From an uncultured Akkermansia sp. (GTDB taxonomy: Bacteria > Verrucomicrobiota > Verrucomicrobiia > Verrucomicrobiales > Akkermansiaceae): a stretch of 34,698 nt of DNA. Below the pieces are notes generated by a model. That model made no database searches and was not told the origin of the DNA. It worked only from the letters and a program-made list of their open reading frames with translations. Positions 1 to 8,859 of the stretch are shown here, piece after piece. How positions within the stretch are numbered: the first letter of the stretch is position 1; every line of letters starts with the position of its first letter. A program made the translations under genes and the position numbers. The stretch is from positions 1-34,698 of the forward strand of contig CANQSS010000023.1 of NCBI GenBank assembly GCA_947626545.1, given 5' to 3'.

Positions 1-1933
1 CAGGGGAGGAAGCCGTTTGCCGAAGCAGGCGGAATTGCTCATAGACTTTCGGTTCCTTAGCTTCCCCGGGGTCGCTGAAAAGCTTTTTCACGCGCTTGAC
101 GAGGTCATCGGTATGGTCTTCAGGGAAGCGAAGGAGAAGAGGCGAGGGCGCGATGGGGGTCTCATCCGTTCCCTGACGGGCTGTGAGAATGCGCACATTT
201 TCCGCTGCTCCTCGGCTCTTCAGGAGGGCGGTGAGCAGGAAGGCGTCCCGCGCGCTGCGGGAATTTTGCGTGGGCAGACCCACGAGCTCCTTGAGCTTTT
301 CCGTGAGGGGACCCGCATTGCCACCCGTCTCCGGCACACAGCCTTCATGCAGCCCCAGCAGGAGAAGTCGCTTCCCGCGCGTGTACGGCAGCTCGATCCA
401 GTCAACGGTCTCCACGGTCGGTTCTTCGTTTTCGTCCGGTTGATCGGGACGACAAGTGGCGTTTTCGAAACGTTGCTGGAGCATCAGGAGAGTGAGCTCG
501 GGGGTGATGTCGGGCGCGGCGCACGTCTGCACGGCTTCGCGCAAGGCGGTCGAGATGAGAAGCGTGTCGGGAGAAGGCTCGGGACAGGAACCCTCGATGA
601 TGTCAGCGAGCTCGGTCAGAGCTTCGGGGAGCGTGGAGGAGGCGAGACACTTCTGCGCAAGATCGTACAACTGCCGGGCGCGGCGAAAGCAGTCCACATT
701 CTTCCTGCGCAGGAGGTCGAGGAACCGCTGAACCGATCCCGGAAGATTCTCCGCAATCACTTCATCAAGCGTGGCGTCCATCACTCCCTCAGCGGGGGTA
801 TTGCGGAGAAGGACACCCGTGCGCAGGAGGTCGATGAAGGCAAAAACGTATTCCGAGTCGGCAACGTCCAGAGGACTCGTCCCCTTCTTGGAGAGGGGAA
901 GCTGCTTGGCTGTTTCGACGTAATGGAGCAGACGCGCAGGAAGCTGCGCGGCATCCACTGTGGTGAGTTTGCGTCCAACGCCGAGCTGCAGTCGCCAGCG
1001 ATTTCCCTCCGCGTGGGCGAATGCCGTGCAGAGGTCGGAAGAGAACGAGGGATCGCACAGCCCAAGCACCACCTCATCCGAAGGACATCCCCCGGCTTCT
1101 CGGACTGCCCGGGCGCCGAAATCCTGCGCGTCGTCCGCGGGCTTGAGGATGCTCTCCTCCGGGATGTCGATGGGACGCGCCGACCAGTGTTCGGTGACAA
1201 GCATGCCCCAGGCGTCGAAATGGTCGCGCTCCTCCTCCGGCGCGTTCACCCAAACCTTCACATGCCCGGGACGTTCCGCCAGCACGTTCTCCAGCGTCTT
1301 GCGCAAACGAGCAGACAGCTCCGGCAGGGCTGCGAGGATGATCATGCTTTCCTCTTTTGGACGCGGCTGCTGGGGCACCGTTTCGCTCGGCGGCGCCAAA
1401 CGGTCCACCTCCGCACAGAGTTCGCTGAATTCCTTCCAGCGCTCACTTTCCTCGTCCATGAAAGGCTGATCCGAGGAGGTGTCACCGGAATTCTGCTCGA
1501 GCTTCCGGTAGATTTCTTCCGGCGTTTGAGCTTCTTGTTCCATGAGGGAGCGCATGTGGAGCAGTTGATGGGCTGTACCGAGAGCGCGGCGGTCACTCAG
1601 CGTCCCCTCCCGCTCGCCAAGCAAGGTTGTGTACGACTCGGGCGACAAGCGTTGCAACGCCTTTACCCACGCGATGATCTGTTCATCCTCCGTGCTTTTT
1701 TCCTCCGGAAGCAGACGCCCGGGCTGCACGATGCGCGGCATTAAAACAGGCTCTGCCGCCTGCTCCGCCACGTACTCCCGCAAACGTCTGGCGCTTGGAG
1801 CCGTTAGAGTCACAACGGTAGCACGCCGAAACGCATCGGGATTTTCCCTGTTGAGCTTAAGTAACCGGTCTCCTACCAGTTGAACAGCAGGAGCATTCCA
1901 ACCAAGAAAGGTTAATTCAGGTTCGTAGGACAT
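1..1933 (-). CDS. AddB/RecB-like PD-(D/E)XK nuclease family protein, N-terminal part (cut by window edge)
   Basis: The minus strand is open from an ATG at 1933 to the left edge (about 644 codons, no stop), so the gene is 3'-truncated here. It starts MSYEPELTFLGWNAPAVQ. Around residues 512-538 it reads WIELPYTRGKRLLLLGLHEG followed by CVPETGG, the block seen in AddB-like and RecB-like exonuclease proteins where a buried strand precedes G-x-x-E-G-x-x-P. Such proteins usually have a degenerate helicase N-terminus and a C-terminal PD-(D/E)XK nuclease of about 250 residues; that domain would lie outside the window and cannot be confirmed. The likely role is double-strand-break end processing in the cytoplasm. 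No Walker A motif is obvious in the visible part, as in AddB proteins with a dead helicase. Assignment to the superfamily is fairly sure; the exact orthologue is not. Confidence 0.75.
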   Translation of the reverse strand, partial: MSYEPELTFLGWNAPAVQLVGDRLLKLNRENPDAFRRATVVTLTAPSARRLREYVAEQAAEPVLMPRIVQPGRLLPEEKSTEDEQIIAWVKALQRLSPESYTTLLGEREGTLSDRRALGTAHQLLHMRSLMEQEAQTPEEIYRKLEQNSGDTSSDQPFMDEESERWKEFSELCAEVDRLAPPSETVPQQPRPKEESMIILAALPELSARLRKTLENVLAERPGHVKVWVNAPEEERDHFDAWGMLVTEHWSARPIDIPEESILKPADDAQDFGARAVREAGGCPSDEVVLGLCDPSFSSDLCTAFAHAEGNRWRLQLGVGRKLTTVDAAQLPARLLHYVETAKQLPLSKKGTSPLDVADSEYVFAFIDLLRTGVLLRNTPAEGVMDATLDEVIAENLPGSVQRFLDLLRRKNVDCFRRARQLYDLAQKCLASSTLPEALTELADIIEGSCPEPSPDTLLISTALREAVQTCAAPDITPELTLLMLQQRFENATCRPDQPDENEEPTVETVDWIELPYTRGKRLLLLGLHEGCVPETGGNAGPLTEKLKELVGLPTQNSRSARDAFLLTALLKSRGAAENVRILTARQGTDETPIAPSPLLLRFPEDHTDDLVKRVKKLFSDPGEAKEPKVYEQFRLLRQTASSP

Positions 1934-2080
1934 GATCGATAGTTTGTGTGGATTTCTGAAAGTGGTTTCTTATTTACATTTGTTCTCTGAAAATGAGAGG
2001 ACGTCGAATGCATTCGGAGATGTTAGACGTGGGGATGGCTGGAAAATTGCATGTAAATTCTGACATAATCTGACACCAAC

Positions 2081-2109
2081 AAACTATCCACCTCGACGCC
2101 TCTTGTCAA
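2081..2109 (-). promoter_or_regulatory. Candidate promoter for the AddB-like gene
   Basis: On the minus strand TTGACA (2109-2104) is followed after 17 bases by TAGTTT (2086-2081). The -35 is perfect and the -10 matches 4 of 6. It would give a leader of about 140 bases before the ATG at 1933. The -10 overlaps one arm of a 10-bp inverted repeat (ACAAACTATC, 2079-2088; GATAGTTTGT, 1938-1947) whose other arm lies just upstream of the start codon. Confidence 0.4.
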
Positions 2110-2174
2110 GTTTCATTCATCTGTTATCTGCAAATTCTGCACGCTATAGTTGGAGACTTCGTACATCATAAACA

Positions 2175-2204
2175 GGCAAACGAATTTTCTAATGCGTTTT
2201 TGCC
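2175..2204. repeat. Intergenic hairpin element related to the one at 11384-11405
   Basis: An imperfect hairpin (GGCAAACG ... CGTTTTTGCC) contains the 12-base core TTTTCTAATGCG at 2185-2196, which recurs exactly at 11391-11402. Both copies are preceded by CGTACATC. It lies in the 336-base gap between the AddB-like gene and asd. Nothing else is recognisable in that gap apart from the two promoters. Confidence 0.5.
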
Positions 2205-2218
2205 TTGGCGGCGTGCAT

Positions 2219-2253
2219 ATTTCGCTTGATATTTAAGCGAAATTCGCTATACT
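2219..2253 (+). promoter_or_regulatory. asd promoter with overlapping 9-bp inverted repeat (candidate operator)
   Basis: TTGATA (2226-2231) and TATACT (2248-2253) are spaced by 16 bases and give a predicted start about 9 bases before the asd ATG at 2270. A perfect inverted repeat, ATTTCGCTT (2219-2227) and AAGCGAAAT (2235-2243), covers the -35 box and spacer. This placement suits a repressor operator. No Shine-Dalgarno sequence is visible before the ATG. Confidence 0.55.
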
Positions 2254-2269
2254 TCGCGGCAGTTAAAAG

Positions 2270-3277
2270 ATGAACGCGCAACCCAGAGTAGCCATTGTGG
2301 GCGCCACAGGAGCCGTCGGCGTGGAAATTCAGAAATGTCTCACGACGCGAAACTTTCCTCTGTCAGAACTAAAACTGCTCGCTTCGGCGCGTTCGGCCGG
2401 TAAGAAAGTGGACTTTCGTGGGGAAGAGCTTGTGGTGGAAGAGCTCACGGAAAAAAGTTTTGATGGAATAGATATTGCCCTTTTTTCAGCAGGTGGTGAT
2501 ATTTCGCGAAAGTATGCGCCCATCGCAGCCGCAGCAGGTTGTGTTGTGGTGGACAATTCCTCCGCATTCCGGCAGGAAGAGGATGTGCCACTTGTCGTGC
2601 CGGAAATTAATGGACAAGCAGCTCTACACCACCCCCGTAACATCATCGCCAATCCCAACTGCACCACCATCATCACGCTGATGGCTCTCTACCCGCTGCA
2701 CCTCCAGTTCGGACTGAGAACCATCATTGCCAGCAGCTATCAGGCAGTCTCTGGCAGTGGGCAACACGGCATCTCTGAGCTTGAAAGTCAAGTGCGTGCT
2801 CTTGTGAATGGGCAACCTGTGGTATGCAACACTTACCCGCGGCAAATTGCCTTCAATGTACTGCCGCAAATTGACAGCTTTACTGACACAGGCTACACCA
2901 AGGAAGAGCTTAAGATGCTCAACGAAAGTCGCAAGATCATGGGCCTGCCGACCCTGCAGGTAAGCTGCACCTGCGTGCGCGTGCCGGTGTACCGCAGTCA
3001 TTCGATCTCCTGCGTGGCGCAGTTTGAGAAACCGGTGGATGTACCGATGGCGCGCGCCTGCTACGTCGGCATGCCCGGCGTGGAGCTCATGGATGATCCC
3101 GCAAAGGGGATCTGGCCTACTCCGCTGGATTCCACCGATGGCGACACCTGCTACGTGGGGCGTATTCGCAAGGATTTGGCGCTTGAAAATGCTCTCAGTC
3201 TCTGGGTGGTAGGTGACCAAGTGCGCAAAGGCGCTGCACTCAATGCCGTGCAGATAGCAGAACTCCTCATTCGTTGA
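2270..3277 (+). CDS. asd: Aspartate-semialdehyde dehydrogenase
   Basis: Converts aspartyl phosphate to aspartate semialdehyde with NADPH, the branch point to lysine/diaminopimelate, threonine and methionine. The 335-residue protein has the usual length. The NADP-binding GATGAVG is at residues 11-17, the nucleophile Cys131 lies in NPNCTTI, the active-site Gln158 in SYQAVSGSG, and the Arg242/His244 pair in VYRSHS. It is followed after 4 bases by ispA, so the two are probably co-transcribed. The start fits the promoter at 2226-2253 and the family N-terminus. All key residues are present and nothing suggests damage. Confidence 0.97.
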   Translation: MNAQPRVAIVGATGAVGVEIQKCLTTRNFPLSELKLLASARSAGKKVDFRGEELVVEELTEKSFDGIDIALFSAGGDISRKYAPIAAAAGCVVVDNSSAFRQEEDVPLVVPEINGQAALHHPRNIIANPNCTTIITLMALYPLHLQFGLRTIIASSYQAVSGSGQHGISELESQVRALVNGQPVVCNTYPRQIAFNVLPQIDSFTDTGYTKEELKMLNESRKIMGLPTLQVSCTCVRVPVYRSHSISCVAQFEKPVDVPMARACYVGMPGVELMDDPAKGIWPTPLDSTDGDTCYVGRIRKDLALENALSLWVVGDQVRKGAALNAVQIAELLIR

Positions 3278-3281
3278 CTTT

Positions 3282-4172
3282 ATGTTGAATCTGGACGAAC
3301 TCATCCACTCCACCACGCAGCTTGTGGAGCAACGTCTTGCCGAGCTCCTGCCGGCGGAAGATGCCGAGCCCTCTGCCACCCTGCACCGGGCTATGCGCTA
3401 CAGCATATTCGCCGGCGGCAAGCGCATTCGTCCTCTGCTATGCTTAGAGGCTGCCAAGGCCTGCGGCGGCACTCCTCAAACTGCACTGGACGCCGCCTGC
3501 GCCCTTGAAGCCCTGCACACCTATACACTCATCCACGATGACCTGCCCTGCATGGATAACGATGATCTGCGGCGCGGCAAACCGACCAATCATAAAATGT
3601 TCGGGGAAGGAATGGCGGTGCTGGCAGGAGATGCGCTGCTCACGGAAGCTTTTGCCATGCTGGCGCGCGTGCCGGAGAATGCACGCTACAGCGTCCGCGA
3701 CTACGTGGCTGAGCTGGCGCGGCTCACCGGTAGTCTCTCGCTGGTGGGGGGACAAGCACTCGATTTGGAGGGAGAAGGACGTCCCCTCTCCCCACAAGAA
3801 ATACGCGCGATTCATTTGGGCAAAACTGCCGCGCTCATCGAGGCTGCAGTGCGTTTGGGAGGCATGAGCGCCGCCTGTTCTGATGAGCAGTTGGACTCCC
3901 TTTCCGCCTACGGTCGCAACCTTGGTCTCGCATTCCAACTCATCGATGATGTGCTGGACGTTACCTCCTCACCGGAGGTGCTCGGCAAAAGCATCGGTAA
4001 AGATTCCAAAGCTCAAAAGGCCACACCCTGCGCCCTCTTGGGGGTAGAAAGCACTCGCGCCGAGGCTCGTGCCCGAACCTCAGAGGCCCGCGAGGCGCTC
4101 AACAGCTTCTCCACTGAGAAACGTGAATCTCTTTTGTCTATTGCAGACCTTCTCCTGCAGCGCGCATATTAA
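3282..4172 (+). CDS. ispA: Polyprenyl (farnesyl/geranylgeranyl) diphosphate synthase
   Basis: Cytoplasmic trans-isoprenyl diphosphate synthase that condenses IPP with allylic diphosphates to make FPP or GGPP for undecaprenyl and quinone chains. In the 296-residue protein GGKRIRP is at 45-51. The first Asp-rich motif is DDLPCMD (86-92), with the four-residue spacing typical of bacterial type enzymes, followed by DDLRRGKPTNH. The second Asp-rich motif is IDDVLD (221-226), followed by the GKD...K segment. Product chain length cannot be fixed from sequence alone. The gene begins 4 bases after asd. A methylerythritol-phosphate pathway gene (dxs) is present elsewhere in the window, at 25925. Confidence 0.95.
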   Translation: MLNLDELIHSTTQLVEQRLAELLPAEDAEPSATLHRAMRYSIFAGGKRIRPLLCLEAAKACGGTPQTALDAACALEALHTYTLIHDDLPCMDNDDLRRGKPTNHKMFGEGMAVLAGDALLTEAFAMLARVPENARYSVRDYVAELARLTGSLSLVGGQALDLEGEGRPLSPQEIRAIHLGKTAALIEAAVRLGGMSAACSDEQLDSLSAYGRNLGLAFQLIDDVLDVTSSPEVLGKSIGKDSKAQKATPCALLGVESTRAEARARTSEAREALNSFSTEKRESLLSIADLLLQRAY

Positions 4173-4177
4173 GAAAA

Positions 4178-4206
4178 AACGCGCGGCTATCTACCTGCCG
4201 CGCGTT
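4178..4206 (-). terminator. Rho-independent terminator of the RND efflux operon
   Basis: A perfect 10-bp stem (AACGCGCGGC, 4178-4187; GCCGCGCGTT, 4197-4206) with a 9-base loop is followed on the minus strand by a T run (complement of 4174-4179). It lies 26 bases past the stop of the outer-membrane gene and just after the ispA stop. On the plus strand there is no T run, so it mainly serves the minus-strand operon. Confidence 0.85.
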
Positions 4207-4231
4207 GAAAATGGTCATATCGTCAAGGGGG

Positions 4232-5638
4232 TTATTGCTGCCAACCACCGCCAAGTTGCGTGTAAAGCGTAGGCACACAGGCAGCGTATTGATAACGATA
4301 GGCGGCCAGCTGTTTTTGGGCCGGAAAGAGCAGGAGCTGCGCCTGCAACACTTCGTAATAGGCCGACGCGCCCTGTTTGTAACGTGCCATGGAGAGCCGC
4401 ACACTCTCAGAGTACGCCTGCACCGCCTGCTCTTGACTTTCCATCGCATCCATCAGCTTTTCGCGCGTGGTGAGTGTTGTTGATATTTCGGCCATCGCAT
4501 TGAGCACCGTCTGCTCATACTCCGCCTTGGCTGCCAAAAAGGCCTCCCGCTTGGCACGCGTGTTGGCACGAAGCTGTCCTCCTTGGAAAAGCGGTCCCGT
4601 GAGCGATACGCCTATACCCCAGCCTGTGCGATGAGGGACAATAGCGTGACGCAGATCGGCAGAGGCATATCCGCCTGCACCAGTCAAGCTGATGGAAGGG
4701 AAATAATTGGCTATAGCCAATCCTATCTCTGCATTTGCAGCACGTAGCTGCTGCTCCTTGGCTCGAATATCTGGGCGGCGTGCCAGCACATCCGCCGGTA
4801 TGCCTGCAGCCACCCTGCTCGCCTCTGCGTAAGCTCGCAGATTTCCGCTGCGGGCGATGTGACCCGGCATGCGTCCCGCCAGCGCACTGAGCGTATTCTC
4901 CAGTTCGGCTATCTGCATTTGCAGCGCCGGTATTTCCGCCTCTGCAGCAGATAATGCCGCCTGTGCACTTGCTATTTGCAGCCCGTCACCTACACCCGCT
5001 TCCGTCTGATATTGGAAAAGATGCAGAGACTCGCGATAACTCTCCACCGACTCGTGAGCAATACGGAGTTGCTCGTCCAGCATCATTAGCTGCAAGTAAC
5101 CGCACGCAACCTGGCGCAGCAGCGAAACACGCAAGTTATTCAATTCCTCTTGGGCAGCCTGAGCACTTGCCATTGCACTCTCCACTCCCTTACTCGTCTT
5201 GCCCCACAAATCCAGCTCCCAAGAAGCAGAGAGAGCCGAAGCCCCCGGGTTGGTGGTTATTCCACCCGTTTGGGCGATGGCTGCCCCCCCTTGCTGGTTC
5301 ATCCCTTTGGACGTAGAGGCACTATAACCAAGCCAGGGGAAAAGCGGTGCGCGGGCGATGGTCACGTACTGGCGTGCAGCTTGCACATTGTGCTGCAGCG
5401 CTACTATGCTGCGGTTCGCATTAAATACATCGGTGAGCAAACTTGTGAGCTTTGCATCTTTGAGCACGACCTGCCAAGGCAGGTCAGCCATGTTACCCTC
5501 GTGAAAGCTCTTGCCTCGAAACACTGCCGGCACCGCCATCTGCGGCTTTTGCCAAATGGGGCCGAAAGAGCAGGATGCCGCGCCAAGGGCCACACCCCCC
5601 AGCAGCGCAATTGCCATCGTCTTCTTCATAGTTGCCAT
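4232..5638 (-). CDS. RND efflux outer-membrane factor (NodT/OprM-type lipoprotein)
   Basis: Outer-membrane channel of a tripartite drug/solute efflux pump. The open frame extends to a TTG at 5674 that overlaps the pump stop codon, but the ATG at 5638 is preceded at good spacing by AAGG and gives a clean lipoprotein signal: MATMKKTMAIALLGGVALGA, then A-S-C with Cys23 as the lipidated residue. The remaining 445 residues show the family's duplicated helical hairpin pattern and phrases such as LARRPDIRAKEQQLRAANAE and ANYFPSISLTGAGGY, typical of NodT-family proteins. It is the last gene of the operon and is followed by a strong terminator. Substrate cannot be told. Confidence 0.93.
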   Translation of the reverse strand: MATMKKTMAIALLGGVALGAASCSFGPIWQKPQMAVPAVFRGKSFHEGNMADLPWQVVLKDAKLTSLLTDVFNANRSIVALQHNVQAARQYVTIARAPLFPWLGYSASTSKGMNQQGGAAIAQTGGITTNPGASALSASWELDLWGKTSKGVESAMASAQAAQEELNNLRVSLLRQVACGYLQLMMLDEQLRIAHESVESYRESLHLFQYQTEAGVGDGLQIASAQAALSAAEAEIPALQMQIAELENTLSALAGRMPGHIARSGNLRAYAEASRVAAGIPADVLARRPDIRAKEQQLRAANAEIGLAIANYFPSISLTGAGGYASADLRHAIVPHRTGWGIGVSLTGPLFQGGQLRANTRAKREAFLAAKAEYEQTVLNAMAEISTTLTTREKLMDAMESQEQAVQAYSESVRLSMARYKQGASAYYEVLQAQLLLFPAQKQLAAYRYQYAACVPTLYTQLGGGWQQ

Positions 5639-5670
5639 GATCATACCTTGTCGTTTGAATTGTTGCAAGC

Positions 5671-8600
5671 TCAATCTTCATCGTTGCCGTGGGCGGCCAA
5701 GTACTCGCGTGCTTCCACTTCATCCGGGTCTTCTTTGAGCTCATGTAGTTTGAACTTGAGCCGGAAGAGGCGCATCACGAACACGTATGAGCAGGGAATC
5801 AGGAAAATGCCCACCAACGTGGCCACCGTCATGCCGATGACCACCACAACGCCAATGGAATTGCGCGCCAATGCGCCCGAGCCGCTGGATAGAATGAGCG
5901 GGATACAACCCAAGATAAAGGCGAGCGAGGTCATGAGAATGGGACGCAGTCGCAGGCGTGCCGCAGCCAACGTGGATTCCATGAGCGTCTTACCACGTTC
6001 CATCTCCAAATTGGCAAACTCAACAATCAGAATGGCATTCTTGGCCGCCAACCCCACGAGCATCACCAGCCCCACCTGCGCGTACAAATTGAGCTCCAGT
6101 CCCCAAAACCACAGCCCGGCGTACGCGCCCAACACAGCGATCGGCACCGTCATGAAGACGGATATGGGCAACGGCCATTTTTCGTAGAGCGCTACCAAGA
6201 TAAGGAAAGCAAAGAGGCCGGACATGATGAAGATGGTGCCCAGGCCAGTGCTGTTGCGCACCTTGTTTTCCTGAAAACTCATATCCTGATAATCGAAGCC
6301 CACCTTGGAGGGATCCATCGTCTGGGCATACACCTGTTCCATGGCATCCATAAGCTGCTGAGTCGAATAACCGGGCTTGGGCATCACGTTAATTTTAGCC
6401 GCGTTGTAGCCCTGGTGATGCATCACGAATTCCGTCTCCGCAATATCCTTGACGTTCACCAGCACTGAGAGCGGCACTCGCTTGCCTTCTGCGTTAGTCA
6501 CGAAAAAGCCGTCCATTTGATCCAGACTGGTGCGGTCAGCTCCCTGAGCCTGAATGTACACCTGCCATTGCTGGCCGAAAGCATTGAAGAAATTGACGAA
6601 GGAAGAACCGTAATAGGCTGCCAGCACGCCGTTGGCTGCACTGATGTCCACCTTGTAGTACTGGCACTTCTCGCGGTCAAGCTCCAAGTATTTCTGAGGA
6701 GTGTCAGCCATCATCATATCCATGCACATGCCGACCTCCGGACGCTGGCGAGCCGCCTGCTCAAAAGCCTTCACGCGCTCGTAGAGGAAAGGAACGCCCT
6801 GCCCTTCCAAATCGGTGAGTACCATCGCCACGCCATTCGCTGTGCCAACGCCGGGGATAGCCGGCGGTACAAGCACCATAGCTGTGCCATCCAGACCTGC
6901 CTGCTGCACTTTAGCCATGAGTCGCTGTTGAATCTGCTGGGCGGTTTCCGGACGCTCGCTCCAATCCTTGAGTTCTACGAAAGCGATACAGGCGCCCGGT
7001 GTTTGCACCATATTCAGAATGTTGATACCCACCACCGAGGTGAGATTCTTCACCACCGAAGGGTCATACAGTGCAGCCTCCAGCTTCTTATCTTGCTCCA
7101 TGGCCACTTGAAGCGAGGTTTCAGGTTTCATGACAAGCGCTGCCATAAGGAACCCCTGATCCTCGTCCGGCAAGAAAGCGCCGGGCACACGGTCTGCCAC
7201 CGGTTTGATGGCGACCCAGAAAAGCACCAATAAAGGCATGGAGATGATGAGCTTGCGCGCCAAACCTCCGCAAATGCGCGTGTAGATGTTGGCTGTGCCA
7301 TTGTAGCACTTGTTGAAGAGGCGATGCAGCGGCGCAAAAATGCTCTTGTTCTGCGAACTCGGCTTGAGAAGCAGAGCGCACAGCGCCGGAGAAAGAGTGA
7401 GTGCGTTGAACGCTGATATCAGCATCGAAATTGCAATGGTGATGGCAAACTGCTTGAACAAAGTTCCTGTAATGCCCCTTAGCATCAGCGAGGGCAAGAA
7501 CACCGCTGCAAGCACCAGCGCTATGGCGATCACCGGGCCGCTAACCTCCTGCATGGCAGCAAAAGCGGCCACGCGCGGTTTGAGCCCCTTGTCGATATGA
7601 TGCTGCACCGCCTCAACCACCACAATGGCATCATCCACAACCAGACCGATTGCAAGCACCATGCCAAGCAAAGAAATCGTGTTGAGCGTGAACCCGAGCA
7701 ACGGGAACACGCAAAAGGTTGAAATGAGCGATACCGGCACTGCAATGAGCGGTATGAGCGTAGCACGCCAATTCTGCAGGAATATGTACACAACCAGCGC
7801 GACCAGGATGATGGCTTCGATGAAGGTGTGGCGTATCTCGCTGATGGAATAGCGCACGGAAGTCGTGGTATCCAGCGCCACGGAACCGCTTATACCTTGA
7901 GGCATTGTGGCCGTCTTCTTCTCCAATAGCTTGGTCACACGATCCACGGTGTCGATGGCGTTGGATCCCGGCGATTGGAAAATGACCACGGAAGCTGCCA
8001 CTTGCCCATTGCGTCGTCCGGTAGCTGAGTAGTTCTCCGAGCCGAGTTCAATTGTCGAAATATCCTTCAAATAGACAATTTGGTCAGCCTGCTGGCGCAC
8101 AATAATCTCCTCAAACTGTCTGGGATCAGTGAGACGTCCCTGGGTACGAACGGTAATGGTTTTCTCCTGACCGTCAGGTACAGGGTCGGCGCCGATTTTG
8201 CCGCCTGGATTGGTCATGTTCTGCTTAGAAATAGCGGCGCGCACTTCATCCAACGAGATATTGAAGTGGCTCATCTTCACCGTATCCAGCCAAATGCGGA
8301 TGGCGTAGCGCCCGGCACCGTACACGGCCACCTCGCCCACACCTTCCACTCGCTTGATTTCATCGACCAACTTCACCTGCGCATAGTTCGCCAAATCCAC
8401 GGAATTGTAACTGCCATCCGGCGAGGTTAATCCGTAGAGCATGAGAGGCAAACCCGGCTGCTGGCGTATCGTCACGCCGGAATTCATGACCTCGCTTGGC
8501 ATCTGCGATTGGGCCTGACCATAGCGCATATTCACGAGCATCTGGTCCAAATCCGTGTCCGAATCCGGCTCAAAGACGACCATGAGGTTGTACACGCCAT

Positions 8601-8853
8601 TGTTGGACGACACAGAGGTCATGTAATCCATGTGCTGCACGCCGTTCACTTGGCGCTCCAGCGGGGTGCCCACAGAATCCGCCACAGACTGGGCATCCGC
8701 ACCGGGGAACATCGTTTGCAGCTGGATAATACGCGGCGTTATCTCCGGGTACTGTGAAATGGGCAAGTTTAAGTAGCACACGATACCCAGCAGCGTGGTG
8801 ACCACAGCTATCACCGTGGCAATCACAGGGTGTTTGATAAAATAGGCGCTCAT
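5671..8853 (-). CDS. RND multidrug efflux pump, HAE1 family (AcrB/MexB-like)
   Basis: Inner-membrane proton-driven trimeric pump of 1060 residues, the usual HAE1 length. It opens with the family N-terminus (FIKHPVIATVIAVVTTLLG) and ISQYPEITP. The proton-relay Asp pair is in GLVVDDAIVVVE at residues 407-408, numbered as in E. coli AcrB, and the TM10 lysine is in GLAAKNAILIVEFA. Two large periplasmic porter loops flank the repeated transmembrane bundles. It lies 6 bases downstream of the membrane-fusion gene, and its stop codon overlaps a potential TTG start of the outer-membrane gene. All catalytic features are intact, so an active pump is expected. HAE1 pumps favour amphiphilic substrates; bile salts would fit a gut host but this is inference. 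Confidence 0.97.
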   Translation of the reverse strand: MSAYFIKHPVIATVIAVVTTLLGIVCYLNLPISQYPEITPRIIQLQTMFPGADAQSVADSVGTPLERQVNGVQHMDYMTSVSSNNGVYNLMVVFEPDSDTDLDQMLVNMRYGQAQSQMPSEVMNSGVTIRQQPGLPLMLYGLTSPDGSYNSVDLANYAQVKLVDEIKRVEGVGEVAVYGAGRYAIRIWLDTVKMSHFNISLDEVRAAISKQNMTNPGGKIGADPVPDGQEKTITVRTQGRLTDPRQFEEIIVRQQADQIVYLKDISTIELGSENYSATGRRNGQVAASVVIFQSPGSNAIDTVDRVTKLLEKKTATMPQGISGSVALDTTTSVRYSISEIRHTFIEAIILVALVVYIFLQNWRATLIPLIAVPVSLISTFCVFPLLGFTLNTISLLGMVLAIGLVVDDAIVVVEAVQHHIDKGLKPRVAAFAAMQEVSGPVIAIALVLAAVFLPSLMLRGITGTLFKQFAITIAISMLISAFNALTLSPALCALLLKPSSQNKSIFAPLHRLFNKCYNGTANIYTRICGGLARKLIISMPLLVLFWVAIKPVADRVPGAFLPDEDQGFLMAALVMKPETSLQVAMEQDKKLEAALYDPSVVKNLTSVVGINILNMVQTPGACIAFVELKDWSERPETAQQIQQRLMAKVQQAGLDGTAMVLVPPAIPGVGTANGVAMVLTDLEGQGVPFLYERVKAFEQAARQRPEVGMCMDMMMADTPQKYLELDREKCQYYKVDISAANGVLAAYYGSSFVNFFNAFGQQWQVYIQAQGADRTSLDQMDGFFVTNAEGKRVPLSVLVNVKDIAETEFVMHHQGYNAAKINVMPKPGYSTQQLMDAMEQVYAQTMDPSKVGFDYQDMSFQENKVRNSTGLGTIFIMSGLFAFLILVALYEKWPLPISVFMTVPIAVLGAYAGLWFWGLELNLYAQVGLVMLVGLAAKNAILIVEFANLEMERGKTLMESTLAAARLRLRPILMTSLAFILGCIPLILSSGSGALARNSIGVVVVIGMTVATLVGIFLIPCSYVFVMRLFRLKFKLHELKEDPDEVEAREYLAAHGNDED

Positions 8854-8859
8854 GGCTGT

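Noticed and set aside
17..1744. 575-codon open frame on the plus strand
   Set aside because: It lies antisense to the AddB-like gene, whose minus frame gives recognisable family sequence. The plus translation is Arg/Leu/Gly-rich with no family resemblance, as expected for a shadow of a GC-rich gene.
2624..3379. 251-codon minus-strand frame across asd/ispA
   Set aside because: Antisense to two intact, well-recognised genes; its translation matches no family.
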